Assembly (NCBI GenBank): GCA_016870095.1
Contig: VGCI01000002.1
Coordinates: 228,213 to 292,212 of the forward strand
Length of the DNA: 64,000 nt
Direction: 5' to 3'
From: Alphaproteobacteria bacterium
GTDB taxonomy: Bacteria; Pseudomonadota; Alphaproteobacteria; Paracaedibacterales; VGCI01
In this document: positions 29,314-38,930 of the stretch, in pieces
Numbering within the stretch: position 1 is the stretch's first letter
How the letters are laid out: every line of letters starts with the position of its first letter
Notes under the pieces: model-generated
The model's input: only the letters and a program-made list of their open reading frames with translations
Databases searched by the model: none
What the model was told of the DNA's origin: nothing
Translations under genes and position numbers: made by a program

Positions 29314-31290
29314 TTACAAGAAACTATAAGGATCAATATCAATAGTAATGCGGACATTTGCAGGTACCTTTATTCCCCCTACCCAAGCAGCAAGAAATGT
29401 CTGTAAAGGCACACTTTTTGTAGCTTTTACGAGAATACGCCATCGGTGACGTCCCCGCAGTTGCGCAAGAGGCGCTGGCACCGGCCCCAGTACCGTAACA
29501 TCAGCATATACAGGGGCACGACGCACTAATGTCTTGGCAGTTTTTTCGACACTTTCCGCATCAGAACCGGAAAGAATGATAGCCCCTAACCGACCAAAGG
29601 GGGGCATGACACGAGCTTCTCTTTCCAATTTTTCGGCCTTGATAAAACTATCTCGATCTTGAGATGCTAATGCTGCCATTACAGGATGATCAGGATTAAA
29701 GGTTTGTAAAAGAACCCGTCCCGGCAACATTTCTCGCCCTGCTCTCCCAGAAACTTGGTGCAACAATTGATAGGTACGCTCACACGCCCGCAAATCTCCG
29801 CCACTCAATCCCAAATCTGCATCCACAACACCGACAAGAGTCATCATGGGAAAGTGGTGCCCTTTGGCTAATATTTGAGTTCCAATAATAACATCTACTT
29901 GATGGCCGGTAATTCGACGGATAAGGTTGTGGACTTGTTTCGGCGTTGTCATCATATCACTTGTTAACATTTCACACCGCGCATCGGGAAACATTTGTAT
30001 TATTTGTTCATGGATACGCTCGACCCCGGGGCCACAGGCAATGAGAGAATCTTCACCTTTGCATTCTGGGCAATGCGACGGCACTTTAAGACTATAACCA
30101 CATTGATGACATTGAAGACGACCACTACGTTTATGCTCTACCAACCAGGAAGTACATGTTGGGCACATAAGACGATGGCCACATGATCGACATAAAGTTA
30201 AGGGTGCATAACCTCGACGATTTAGAAACAACATGACTTGTTCTTTTTCAGCTAATTTTTCTCCTATTGCCTTCTGTAAAGGAGGAGAAATCCAATTATG
30301 GGGATAGAGCCGCATGTCAATTGTTTGTATTATGGGAAGATTTGCACCCCCATGACGATTCTTCAAAACCAAATGTTCATATCGTCCTTGCTCAACATTT
30401 GCTACTGTTTCTAAAGAGGGCGTAGCCGAAACCAACACAACAGGAATATGGCTTATTTTAGCTCGTACGACTGCCATATCCCTTGCTTGATAAATAACCT
30501 GTTCTTCCTGCTTATAAGAGGGATCATGCTCTTCATCAACAATGATAAGTCCTAAGTTTGAATAGGGTAAAAATAGAGCAGATCGCGCCCCAACAATAAC
30601 GCTCGCTCGTCCTTCAAGAATAGCGGTCCAAGTTTGTTGTCGCACACTTGTCGTTAAACCAGAATGCCATTGAAGAGGCTCCACACCAAAACGGCGCTGG
30701 AATCGATCCAACCACTGTGCCGTCAAAGCAATTTCTGGCAATAAAACCAAAATTTGCCGACCCGCTTTGAGAGCAGATTCCATAGCGCATAAATAGACTT
30801 CTGTTTTCCCTGATCCTGTAACCCCATCAAGTAAAAAGGGTTGGAATTTTTGTGTAACAATAGCTTTTTTTATAGCCTCAGCTGCATCATTTTGGTCACT
30901 TGATAAAGAAATTTTTTCTAGCTGATCAAGATTAGGGATATTAATTTCTAATAATTTTTTGCGGGTGTTTTTAGACTCTAAAGTCACGGGCAAAACCATT
31001 TTCAAAACCATACCCATAGGCACCAAATTGTACCGAGCGACCCAGGAAATAAATTCTTGGCTTTCCAACGAAAGAGGAGGAAGATTTAATTTACGAATAA
31101 GCTCTCTAACTTTACCTGTATATTCAGTGCTGCCTTTTTTCCAAATTACCCCTGTTGCCGTTTTGCCCCGAAATGGAACTTCTACCAAATCACCAACTTC
31201 ACAATTAACCTCTTGGGGTAAGCCATAAGCAAATGGACGATCAATTGCCATCGGAAGAAGAACTTGCACTATAGAGCTAGAAGTCGACAT
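29314..31290 (-). CDS. priA: primosomal protein N' (replication restart helicase)
   Basis: DEAH-type helicase that reloads the replisome at stalled forks. An N-terminal DNA-binding domain (about 1-100) precedes the helicase core: LLDGVTGSGKTEVYL (Walker A), IIVDEEHDPSYKQEE (Walker B) and the PriA zinc region CRSCGHRLMCPTC ... CHQCGY ... CPEC, then GTQILAKGHHFP and GRAGR. About 658 residues, slightly shorter than E. coli PriA. AAAGG touches the first ATG at 31296 with no spacing but lies six bases before ATG 31290, so the latter is chosen. Confidence 0.95.
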   Translation of the reverse strand: MSTSSSIVQVLLPMAIDRPFAYGLPQEVNCEVGDLVEVPFRGKTATGVIWKKGSTEYTGKVRELIRKLNLPPLSLESQEFISWVARYNLVPMGMVLKMVLPVTLESKNTRKKLLEINIPNLDQLEKISLSSDQNDAAEAIKKAIVTQKFQPFLLDGVTGSGKTEVYLCAMESALKAGRQILVLLPEIALTAQWLDRFQRRFGVEPLQWHSGLTTSVRQQTWTAILEGRASVIVGARSALFLPYSNLGLIIVDEEHDPSYKQEEQVIYQARDMAVVRAKISHIPVVLVSATPSLETVANVEQGRYEHLVLKNRHGGANLPIIQTIDMRLYPHNWISPPLQKAIGEKLAEKEQVMLFLNRRGYAPLTLCRSCGHRLMCPTCTSWLVEHKRSGRLQCHQCGYSLKVPSHCPECKGEDSLIACGPGVERIHEQIIQMFPDARCEMLTSDMMTTPKQVHNLIRRITGHQVDVIIGTQILAKGHHFPMMTLVGVVDADLGLSGGDLRACERTYQLLHQVSGRAGREMLPGRVLLQTFNPDHPVMAALASQDRDSFIKAEKLEREARVMPPFGRLGAIILSGSDAESVEKTAKTLVRRAPVYADVTVLGPVPAPLAQLRGRHRWRILVKATKSVPLQTFLAAWVGGIKVPANVRITIDIDPYSFL

Positions 31291-31357
31291 AGCCATCCTT
31301 TAAGGGGTTACTCTCTGTCAAAATTTTTATATATTTTTCAAAGAGTTTATCACTCCC

Positions 31358-31843
31358 TTAATCTTCGACTTTTACCAAATCCACTGGGATACCTGCTTGT
31401 TGCTTTGTCGTTCGAATCACAAGTATGGATTTTACGCTGGCCACAATCGGCAAGGTGGTTAAATGCTGAGAATGAAATTGTTGATACTCATCCCAATTAC
31501 GGGCCACTATTTTGAGAAAAAAATCAGCTTCTCCTGCAATCATATGACACTCCCGAACCAGAGGCCATTGATGAACTTTAGCTTCAAATGCCCGAAGATC
31601 AGAATCGCTTTGACTGGAAAGACCAACTTGCGCAAATATGATTACTTGAAACCCGAGAGCTTTTGAATTGAGAGACGCATGATATCCTTCAATAACTCCC
31701 GATTTTTCAAGTGCACGAACGCGACGCAAACAAGGAGGCGCAGAGATTCCCGCATTCTCAGCTAATTTAACATTTGTTATTCGACCATCAGCTTGTAAGT
31801 CTTCTAAAATCTGCAAATCAACTACATCAAGTCTTGTGTCCAC
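31358..31843 (-). CDS. Lrp/AsnC-family transcriptional regulator
   Basis: The 161-residue protein has an N-terminal helix-turn-helix (LDVVDLQILEDLQADGRITN, then SAPPCLRRVRALEKSGVI) and a C-terminal RAM/AsnC ligand domain (VIIFAQVGLS, VRECHMIAGEADFFLKIVA). GTG start at 31843 with AGGAAA upstream; the ATG five bases upstream is out of frame. Lrp members respond to amino acids. The rocF-rocD operon would be a plausible target, but it is 13 kb away and no site was verified. Confidence 0.9.
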   Translation of the reverse strand: MDTRLDVVDLQILEDLQADGRITNVKLAENAGISAPPCLRRVRALEKSGVIEGYHASLNSKALGFQVIIFAQVGLSSQSDSDLRAFEAKVHQWPLVRECHMIAGEADFFLKIVARNWDEYQQFHSQHLTTLPIVASVKSILVIRTTKQQAGIPVDLVKVED

Positions 31844-31891
31844 GGCATTTTCCTAGTTTCTATAATCTTTTGTTCCACCACACCATCGCCT

Positions 31892-33571
31892 TTATCGAAC
31901 CAGTGGCTTGTATTTTATTCGATGAGGTTGGTCAGCCGCCATCCCTAATCTTCGTTTACGATCTTCTTCATAGGATTGATAATTTCCTTCAAACCACACA
32001 ACCTGGCTTTCTCCTTCAAAAGCCAAAATATGGGTAGCAATACGGTCGAGGAACCATCGATCATGGCTGATGACAATAGCACACCCAACAAAATCCAATA
32101 GGCCTTCTTCCAAGGATCTTAAGGTTTCCACATCCAGATCATTGGTCGGTTCATCCAACAACAACACATTAGCACCAGACTTTAAAACTTTTGCCAGGTG
32201 AACTCGGTTACGCTCTCCCCCTGATAATTGCCCCACTCGTTTTTGTTGATCAGCACCTTTAAAATTAAACAAAGCGCAATAAGCACGGCTTGGAATGGGA
32301 CGTTTACCTAACAAAATTTCATCATGACCACCAGAAATTTCTTCCCAAACAGTTTTTGCAGCATTTAGGGCATCTCGCGATTGATCTACATATCCCATCA
32401 CAACCGATTCCCCGACTTGCAATGCGCCTTCATCCGGTTGATCGTGGCCCGTCAACATGCGAAATAGTGTCGTTTTTCCTGCACCATTTGGCCCAACAAC
32501 CCCGATAATACCCCCCGGTGGAAGACGAAAATTGAGGGCATCAATTAGCAGACGATCCCCATAACCCTTTGTCAAACCCTTAGCTTCTACAACATTATCT
32601 CCTAAACGAGGACCCGCAGGAATGGTAATAGCGCCATCTCCTGTGCCTTGATCGCTTGTTTGATTCAGCAAAACTTCATAAGCCTGAATACGAGCCTTGC
32701 TCTTCGTTTGTCGGGCTTTTGGGGACTGACGAATCCACTCCAATTCGCGAGCCAGCTGTTTTTGTCGACCTGTTTCTTGACGTTGTTCTACGACTAATCG
32801 CTTTTGTTTTTGCTCCAGCCAATTGGAATAATTTCCCTCATAGGGAATCGCTTGACCCCGATCCAATTCCAAAATCCAATTCACAACATTATCGAGGAAA
32901 TAACGATCATGGGTAATAAGAACAACTGTTCCCGTATAGTTCTTTAAAAAGCGCTCCAACCAGGCGACAGATTCTGCATCCAAATGGTTTGTGGGCTCAT
33001 CTAACAATAACATATCAGGTTTTTGCATCAATAAACGACACAACGCTACACGCCGACGCTCTCCCCCAGACAACTTACTAACGTCAGCGTCACCGGGTGG
33101 GCAACGCAATGCATCCATTGCAATCTCAATTTGTCTAGATAAATCCCAAGCATCTAATGCATCAATTTTTTCCTGCAACTCAGCTTGTTCGGCAATCAGA
33201 TTATTCATTTCATCATCAGAAAGAGACTCGCCAAACTTTGCATTAACAGCATCAAATCGATCCAGAAGAGCTTTCGTTGAAGCCAATCCAGCCATGACAT
33301 TTTCTGCCACCGTTAAGCTTGTATCCAACTCAGGTTCCTGAGGCAAATAACCAACAGTCACACCGTCTGCTGCCCAAGCTTCTCCGTTATACTCTTTATC
33401 TATGCCTGCCATAATCTTAAGGAGAGTCGATTTTCCAGCGCCATTGGCACCAATGACACCAATTTTAGCGCCTGGGAAAAAAGATAATGTTACTTCTTTT
33501 AAAACTTCCCGACCACCGGGAAAGAGTTTAGAGAGCTCCTTCATTACAAAGATATATTGATAACTGGCCAT
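31892..33571 (-). CDS. ettA: energy-dependent translational throttle ATPase EttA (ABC-F)
   Basis: Cytoplasmic ABC-F ATPase that binds the ribosomal E site and gates entry into elongation according to ATP/ADP. The 559-residue product has two ABC domains with Walker [10 protein letters not shown] and GPNGAGKTT, signature motifs [15 protein letters not shown] and [15 protein letters not shown], and the interdomain linker around 240-310. It has no membrane domain. Start [15 protein letters not shown] and length are typical. AAGG supports the ATG. Confidence 0.95.
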   Translation of the reverse strand: MASYQYIFVMKELSKLFPGGREVLKEVTLSFFPGAKIGVIGANGAGKSTLLKIMAGIDKEYNGEAWAADGVTVGYLPQEPELDTSLTVAENVMAGLASTKALLDRFDAVNAKFGESLSDDEMNNLIAEQAELQEKIDALDAWDLSRQIEIAMDALRCPPGDADVSKLSGGERRRVALCRLLMQKPDMLLLDEPTNHLDAESVAWLERFLKNYTGTVVLITHDRYFLDNVVNWILELDRGQAIPYEGNYSNWLEQKQKRLVVEQRQETGRQKQLARELEWIRQSPKARQTKSKARIQAYEVLLNQTSDQGTGDGAITIPAGPRLGDNVVEAKGLTKGYGDRLLIDALNFRLPPGGIIGVVGPNGAGKTTLFRMLTGHDQPDEGALQVGESVVMGYVDQSRDALNAAKTVWEEISGGHDEILLGKRPIPSRAYCALFNFKGADQQKRVGQLSGGERNRVHLAKVLKSGANVLLLDEPTNDLDVETLRSLEEGLLDFVGCAIVISHDRWFLDRIATHILAFEGESQVVWFEGNYQSYEEDRKRRLGMAADQPHRIKYKPLVR

Positions 33572-33746
33572 AGAATAACCTTTCCCGAAACAGGATTTTG
33601 AAGTTGATACTCTTTATACGTCAAAATGAGGATTTATCATAGTAAAATCCACGCCCTTACTCGAATTTTGCTTTTAAAAAAGGGTCTTGCTTTATTGAAA
33701 TGCTCACCTGACAATAATTGTATTATTAATTGAGTAGGAAGACGCG

Positions 33747-34529
33747 ATGAAAAATTTTCTATGGATAACTTGGCTCATCTGCTTTGTAACTTTCCCCACT
33801 ACGGTTCGAGCCGATACTGCCTGTGAAGGGGTTCGAGCTGGATTGCAGGTGGGATTCGGTGTCATCGATTCAAAACTAACAACGACACGCACCCTACTTA
33901 TACCCGTACCCAACGTAGATTATTCTGACATTTCTGGTCGAGGCGGCATCTTAGGATTATCAGTCGATTGGATGAGCTTAGTCGGTAATTCTGATATTAT
34001 GGCAGGCGCAGAAGCCAGTATTAATTTCTTAACGACAAAAGGAAAAAAAAGTACCATGGGAACTTTTCCCTCAGCTGTGGATGTATACACAGGTGATTTA
34101 TCAACAAGTGTTTTTTACAAACGATCTTTAGAAGTTGTTGCTAAGTTTGGATATATGTTTAAAGGAGCAGCTGTAGCCTATGTGCGAGTGGGTCCGAGTT
34201 TTGGAACTTTGAAAGCAAGCTCTGTCAGTAATGCCCTGAAATATAAAGGAGATAAAGCCATAAGACCGTTTGGTTTAGTAATGGGTGTGGGGGCCGAATT
34301 TCCCGTCACGGATCGTTTAGCATTTGGGACAGAATATAATTATCGCAGATATCCGACATTTTCTCATAATTTAGCGGACACCGCTGGGATTTCTCAATTG
34401 AATATGAGCATCATCCCCACCTCTCACGCAGTCATGTTTCGCTTCAGTTATAAGTTGAGTGCTGTTGATTTTGCAACACCTCAACCCAAAGAAAGAAAAC
34501 GGAAAAGATCTCGACCCCCAAAAACATGA
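33747..34529 (+). CDS. outer-membrane beta-barrel protein
   Basis: The 260-residue product has a signal peptide (residues 4-20, cut near VRA-D) and then alternating strands typical of an eight-stranded OmpA/OmpX-like porin fold: GVRAGLQVGFGVID, GGILGLSVDWMSL, AYVRVGPSFGTL, RLAFGTEYNYRRYP, HAVMFRFSYKLS. After the last strand is an unusual basic tail (KERKRKRSRPPKT) beyond the usual terminal aromatic. AGGAAG upstream of ATG 33747 supports the start. Similar proteins serve as surface antigens in Rickettsiales-like bacteria; the specific role is unknown. Confidence 0.7.
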   Translation: MKNFLWITWLICFVTFPTTVRADTACEGVRAGLQVGFGVIDSKLTTTRTLLIPVPNVDYSDISGRGGILGLSVDWMSLVGNSDIMAGAEASINFLTTKGKKSTMGTFPSAVDVYTGDLSTSVFYKRSLEVVAKFGYMFKGAAVAYVRVGPSFGTLKASSVSNALKYKGDKAIRPFGLVMGVGAEFPVTDRLAFGTEYNYRRYPTFSHNLADTAGISQLNMSIIPTSHAVMFRFSYKLSAVDFATPQPKERKRKRSRPPKT

Positions 34530-34646
34530 GCATAATGAATAGTCGTTAATTTGACTCTGATGAAAGGGTTCCGGTTTAGCCCTTGCAAAAATTCAAGGAA
34601 TCCCTTCTAATTTATTATAAGCTCTTTATCATAAGGATCGCATCCT

Positions 34647-36629
34647 GTGACCGTACCCATTGATCCCCCTATCGTTGGACCCTCCACACGGCTTTTTCCA
34701 AAAGGTCATTTAAAAATTTTTTTGGGAGCTTCTCCGGGCGTTGGCAAAACATTTTCTATGTTACAAGCCGGTTCAGAAAGACAATCAGAAGGCGTAGATG
34801 TTGTTGTCGGATTGGTTGAAACGCACAAACGAAAAGAGACAGAAGAACAACTCGCAAATCTTGAAATTTTGCCGAGAAAAAAATTAAATTATCGGGGTCG
34901 TACTTTTGAAGAACTTGATCTTGATGGTATTTTGGCACGTGCTCCTCAATTGGTTTTAATTGATGAGTGTGCCCACAGCAATCTTCCGGGAAGCCGCCAT
35001 CCAAAACGCTATGATGACATAACGGAAATCCTTGAGCATGGCATCGATGTTTACACAACTCTCAATATTCAACATTTTGAAAGTTTAAAAGATATTATTG
35101 AGCAAATGACGCGCATCACAATTCGGGAAACTGTCCCTGACTCTTTCACGCAATCAGCAGATGAAGTGCAACTTATTGATTTGCCACCCAATGATTTACT
35201 TCAAAGACTTTCAGATGGTAAAATATATATACCTGAACAAGCAAAGACAGCTATTGATCATTTTTTTACGCGCTCGAATCTTTTAAATTTACGTGAACTT
35301 GCTTTGCGTCAAACCATTACTGTTGCCGATGAAAAAGTAACGCAAGACGTCCAACAACGGGGTATCAAGGGCTCCTGGCCAACAAGTGATAAAGTTATGG
35401 TATGTGTGAGCACAGATTTATCAAGTGCCTACTTAATTCGCACCGCCCGTCGTATTGCTGATCGGTTGCATGCCAAGCTTGTTGCCGTCACTATTGAAAC
35501 ATCAGATGATGAAAATCGTTCCCTAATTGCTCAGCAACAGCTCTCACAAAATTTACATTTAGCAGAAGAGTTAGGTGCAGAAGTCGTCGCACTTGATGGA
35601 ACGGATGTTGCCGAGACCTTAGTTCAATATGCCCTCACAAATAACGTTACGGATATACTTGTGGGTCAAGCTTCTCAAGGAAAAGAATGGGAGAAAATTC
35701 CTGTAATTGGTCCCCTATTGGTCAGCAAATCTACAGCTGAGAAAATACTGTCTTATCGTCCTTCCTTGACTTTGCGAGTTATTCCTACAGAACAAAATGG
35801 ACCAATTCCCCACAACAAATCCTTTACCAAATCTCCTTTAAAACCCTTTTTACCCTATATTTCTAGTTTATTTATTACACTAGGGATGTTGGCAGCTGCA
35901 GGTCAAATAACCAAATACACAAAAATTACGGATGTCTCAACTTTCTTGTTCTTGAGTGTATTGTGGGTATCGATCAAATTTGGATTACGACCTGCCGTAT
36001 TGGCGACAATAATTGGAAGTCTGGTTTACGATTATACATATATTGATCCCCTGCGTAATGTGGGAATGGATACGTTAGGAGGATGGATTGTATTCGTCTC
36101 TTTTGTTTTTGCATCCATCGTTATCTCAAATCTGGCTATTCATTCTCAAAATGTTTTTAAAGCATCGCAAGGACGATTACGTCAGATTCGTTTTTTTTCC
36201 AACTTTACGACTCAACTCACGCGCCATAGAGCCAAAGAACAGATTTTATCTTACCTGTGTAAGGAATTGCATCAATTCTTGAATATTTCCGTTATCGCTT
36301 TTTGGGAAATACATGATAAATTTACACCTGCACACAGATTTCCCAAAACCAAAAATCCTGAGCTCACCCCTGTAGATGAAAGTGCTATTCAGTGGGCTTT
36401 GGCCCACCAAAGTCGCAGCGGTAGATCTACAAAGAATTTTTCTGATGCTCGTTATCTTTACTTACCCATAAAAATAGGGAAGAATAGTTTGGGGGTTGTA
36501 GGTATTCGAGCTTTAAAAGGTCAATTAACTATTGATGATTTGCGTATGGCCCAAACTCTCATTGATCAAGCCGCATTGGCCATTGATCGGTTAAATTACG
36601 TATCAAAGCCCAAGAAAAAGGAAAAATGA
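34647..36629 (+). CDS. KdpD-like sensor lacking the histidine kinase domain
   Basis: The 660-residue product starts with GTG behind AAGGAT. It has the KdpD N-terminal domain (GASPGVGKTFSML Walker A; LIDECAHSNLPGSRHPKRY), a universal-stress-protein-like domain (about 245-370), a four-helix DUF4118 membrane region (about 390-495) and a GAF-like domain (about 515-650). It ends there, whereas KdpD (about 890 residues) continues with HisKA and HATPase domains. The stop is seven bases before mrcA, so no kinase remnant fits. kdpABC and kdpE are not nearby. It may sense turgor, potassium or a nucleotide and act by protein contact; that is inference. Confidence 0.85.
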   Translation: MTVPIDPPIVGPSTRLFPKGHLKIFLGASPGVGKTFSMLQAGSERQSEGVDVVVGLVETHKRKETEEQLANLEILPRKKLNYRGRTFEELDLDGILARAPQLVLIDECAHSNLPGSRHPKRYDDITEILEHGIDVYTTLNIQHFESLKDIIEQMTRITIRETVPDSFTQSADEVQLIDLPPNDLLQRLSDGKIYIPEQAKTAIDHFFTRSNLLNLRELALRQTITVADEKVTQDVQQRGIKGSWPTSDKVMVCVSTDLSSAYLIRTARRIADRLHAKLVAVTIETSDDENRSLIAQQQLSQNLHLAEELGAEVVALDGTDVAETLVQYALTNNVTDILVGQASQGKEWEKIPVIGPLLVSKSTAEKILSYRPSLTLRVIPTEQNGPIPHNKSFTKSPLKPFLPYISSLFITLGMLAAAGQITKYTKITDVSTFLFLSVLWVSIKFGLRPAVLATIIGSLVYDYTYIDPLRNVGMDTLGGWIVFVSFVFASIVISNLAIHSQNVFKASQGRLRQIRFFSNFTTQLTRHRAKEQILSYLCKELHQFLNISVIAFWEIHDKFTPAHRFPKTKNPELTPVDESAIQWALAHQSRSGRSTKNFSDARYLYLPIKIGKNSLGVVGIRALKGQLTIDDLRMAQTLIDQAALAIDRLNYVSKPKKKEK

Positions 36630-36636
36630 GTACCGT

Positions 36637-38796
36637 ATGAAACGCCGTCTTATCAATTGGCTCACCTTTTTAACGTTTATATTAACTTCAACGGGTGTTG
36701 CGATTTTTTTCCTTTTCTTTTATTACGGTAGAGGATTGCCCGATTATGACTTTCTTCACAATTACGAACCCTTCACTATAAATCGCATCAAAACCAACAA
36801 CGGTGATGTTTTGAGAGAATTTTCACACGAAAGACGTATTACTATTCCGTTGGACGAAATTCCACCTATGGTTGTTAATAGTTTTTTAGCCGCAGAAGAT
36901 AAGAATTTTTTCTATCACTGTGGGTTAGACATTCAAGGAATTCTGCGCGCAGTTATCGCTAACAGCACCCAAGGCTCGTGGTCAACAAGACCTTTAGGAG
37001 GGTCAACCATAACCCAACAAGTTGCCAAAAATTTTCTGATTGGAAATGATCGATCTTTTGAAAGAAAAGCCAAAGAAGCGATTATGTCCTTGCGCCTAGA
37101 ATCCGCATTAACAAAAGAGCGTATTCTTGAGTTATATCTCAATCAAATTTATCTCGGCATGGGGGCCTATGGTGTTGTTGCCGCCGCCTCGACTTACTTT
37201 AATAAGCCCCTCGATAAATTATCAATCGCAGAAATTGCCTTTTTAGCGGCTATGCCCAAAGCTCCTTCTTTTTATCCCAACCAAAAAGACTTAACTCGAG
37301 CCATGAGTCGACGAAATTGGGTTATTGATCGATTATATGAAGAAGGACTTCTATCTGAAACCGAAGCTCAAGAAGCCAAGAATGAACCCTTAGAATTTTC
37401 TTTGGGAAAAACAGAAAAAAGCCCTCCCGACTATTACTCAGAATATGTTCGTCAAGAACTTATAAGTCAGCTGGGTGAAGAGACAATGATGCAAGGCGGC
37501 CTGAGTATTAAGACAACTCTGGACCCTGATTTGCAACCCATTGCCATTAAGGCTTTACAACAAGGCTTAATTGCTTACGATCGACGCCACGGATGGCGAG
37601 GCCCCATCGATCATATTAATTTTGACTCTGGCGATAACGAAGATTGGCACCATGATCTCAAAAAAATAGCTTCTCCCCCGGGTCTTGGAAATTGGATGCT
37701 TGCAATTGTGCTTGAAACAACATCACAAAAAGCAAAAATTGGTCTTAAAGATGGTGAGATAGGCTTTATATCCCTAGAACACCTTAAATGGGCACAAAAA
37801 AATCTGCCGAATCAATTACTCGGTCCTGAAATTACTCATCCCGAAGATGTTTTAAACCCGGGAGATGTCATTGCTGTATCCGTCATTCAAGATAAATCCT
37901 TTCGCTTAGAACAAATTCCGGAAGTGACAGGAGGCCTTGTTGCTCTTGATCCCCAAACAGGCCACATCCTGGCCATGGTTGGCGGATATGATTTTGAACT
38001 CAGCCAATATAACTGTGTTACGCAAGCCAAACGACAGCCAGGCTCTGCCTTTAAACCTTTCGTTTACTTAACGGCTTTAGAACATGGTTATACTCCAGAA
38101 ACGCGCGTATTAGATGCTCCTCTTATGCTCAATGTTGGGGGAAAGATGGGCGTATATGCCCCTAAAAATATTACGAATAAATTCTATGGACCTACACCTT
38201 TGCGATCAGGTCTTATTTATTCCCGAAATGTAATGACTGTTCGTCTGGCTCAACAAATTGGTTTACGAAAAATTGAAAATACAGCAAAAACTTTTGGGCT
38301 GGTTGACAAGCTCCCTCATCAACTCTCTATGGCCTTAGGCGCTGCAGAAACAACCCTTCTTAAACTCACAGCTGCTTATGGTATGATTGCCAATGGGGGA
38401 CACCACATCACTCCCGTTTTTATTGAAGAAGTTCTGGATCGCCATAACCAAAGTATTTATGAAGAAAAGCCTTTTGAGAAAACCCGGGTTGCAAGTGAGA
38501 AGTCCATTCGCCAAATCATTCGAATGATGGAAGGCGTCATTCAAAAGGGCACAGCCCAAAGCCTCATCAGTTTGGAACGCCCCATCGCAGGGAAAACTGG
38601 CAGTACAAATGACTTTAAGGATAGTTGGTTTGTGGGGTTCACCCCGAATCTTGTTGTTGGAGTCTTTGTGGGTTTTGCAACTCCACGTACCTTGGGGCCT
38701 GACGAATCCGGCTCAAAGGTTGCCGTTCCCATTTTCAAAAGGTTTATGACTGAAGCCATGAAGAACAAACCTGCCTTAACCTTTGATGGACTTTAA
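36637..38796 (+). CDS. mrcA: penicillin-binding protein 1A (bifunctional peptidoglycan synthase)
   Basis: Inner-membrane enzyme that polymerises and crosslinks peptidoglycan. An N-terminal anchor (about 8-30) precedes the GT51 glycosyltransferase (AAEDKNFFYHCGLDIQGI, GGSTITQQVAKN, ELYLNQIYLGMGAYGV) and the transpeptidase (SxxK in RQPGSAFKPFVYL, SxN in IYSRNVMTV, KTG in AGKTGSTNDFKDSWFVGF). At 719 residues it is shorter than many PBP1A proteins because the inter-domain region is reduced. It is seven bases behind the KdpD-like gene, so they are probably cotranscribed. Confidence 0.95.
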   Translation: MKRRLINWLTFLTFILTSTGVAIFFLFFYYGRGLPDYDFLHNYEPFTINRIKTNNGDVLREFSHERRITIPLDEIPPMVVNSFLAAEDKNFFYHCGLDIQGILRAVIANSTQGSWSTRPLGGSTITQQVAKNFLIGNDRSFERKAKEAIMSLRLESALTKERILELYLNQIYLGMGAYGVVAAASTYFNKPLDKLSIAEIAFLAAMPKAPSFYPNQKDLTRAMSRRNWVIDRLYEEGLLSETEAQEAKNEPLEFSLGKTEKSPPDYYSEYVRQELISQLGEETMMQGGLSIKTTLDPDLQPIAIKALQQGLIAYDRRHGWRGPIDHINFDSGDNEDWHHDLKKIASPPGLGNWMLAIVLETTSQKAKIGLKDGEIGFISLEHLKWAQKNLPNQLLGPEITHPEDVLNPGDVIAVSVIQDKSFRLEQIPEVTGGLVALDPQTGHILAMVGGYDFELSQYNCVTQAKRQPGSAFKPFVYLTALEHGYTPETRVLDAPLMLNVGGKMGVYAPKNITNKFYGPTPLRSGLIYSRNVMTVRLAQQIGLRKIENTAKTFGLVDKLPHQLSMALGAAETTLLKLTAAYGMIANGGHHITPVFIEEVLDRHNQSIYEEKPFEKTRVASEKSIRQIIRMMEGVIQKGTAQSLISLERPIAGKTGSTNDFKDSWFVGFTPNLVVGVFVGFATPRTLGPDESGSKVAVPIFKRFMTEAMKNKPALTFDGL

Positions 38797-38830
38797 GAAA
38801 GACTTTACAAAATTAACAAATCCACCAAAA

Positions 38831-38860
38831 ATTACCGAGCGGTAATATTTGTCCTTTTTT
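38831..38860 (+). terminator. probable terminator after mrcA
   Basis: ATTACC (38831-38836) pairs with GGTAAT (38841-38846) around a GAGC loop, and a run of six T follows at 38855-38860. It lies 34 bases past the mrcA stop. Confidence 0.5.
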
Positions 38861-38869
38861 GAAAAATAA

Positions 38870-38894
38870 CTTCTAAAAATTCCTGATCAGGAAT
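38870..38894 (-). terminator. probable terminator of the 38931-41453 gene
   Basis: A perfect 16-base palindrome (38879-38894) folds on the minus strand as ATTCCT/AGGAAT around GATC and is followed directly by a T-rich run. It lies 37 bases beyond the stop of the minus-strand coiled-coil gene and faces the mrcA terminator. Confidence 0.55.
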
Positions 38895-38930
38895 AATTTT
38901 GAGGAGTCGCAATAAGGAAAACGCATTGTC

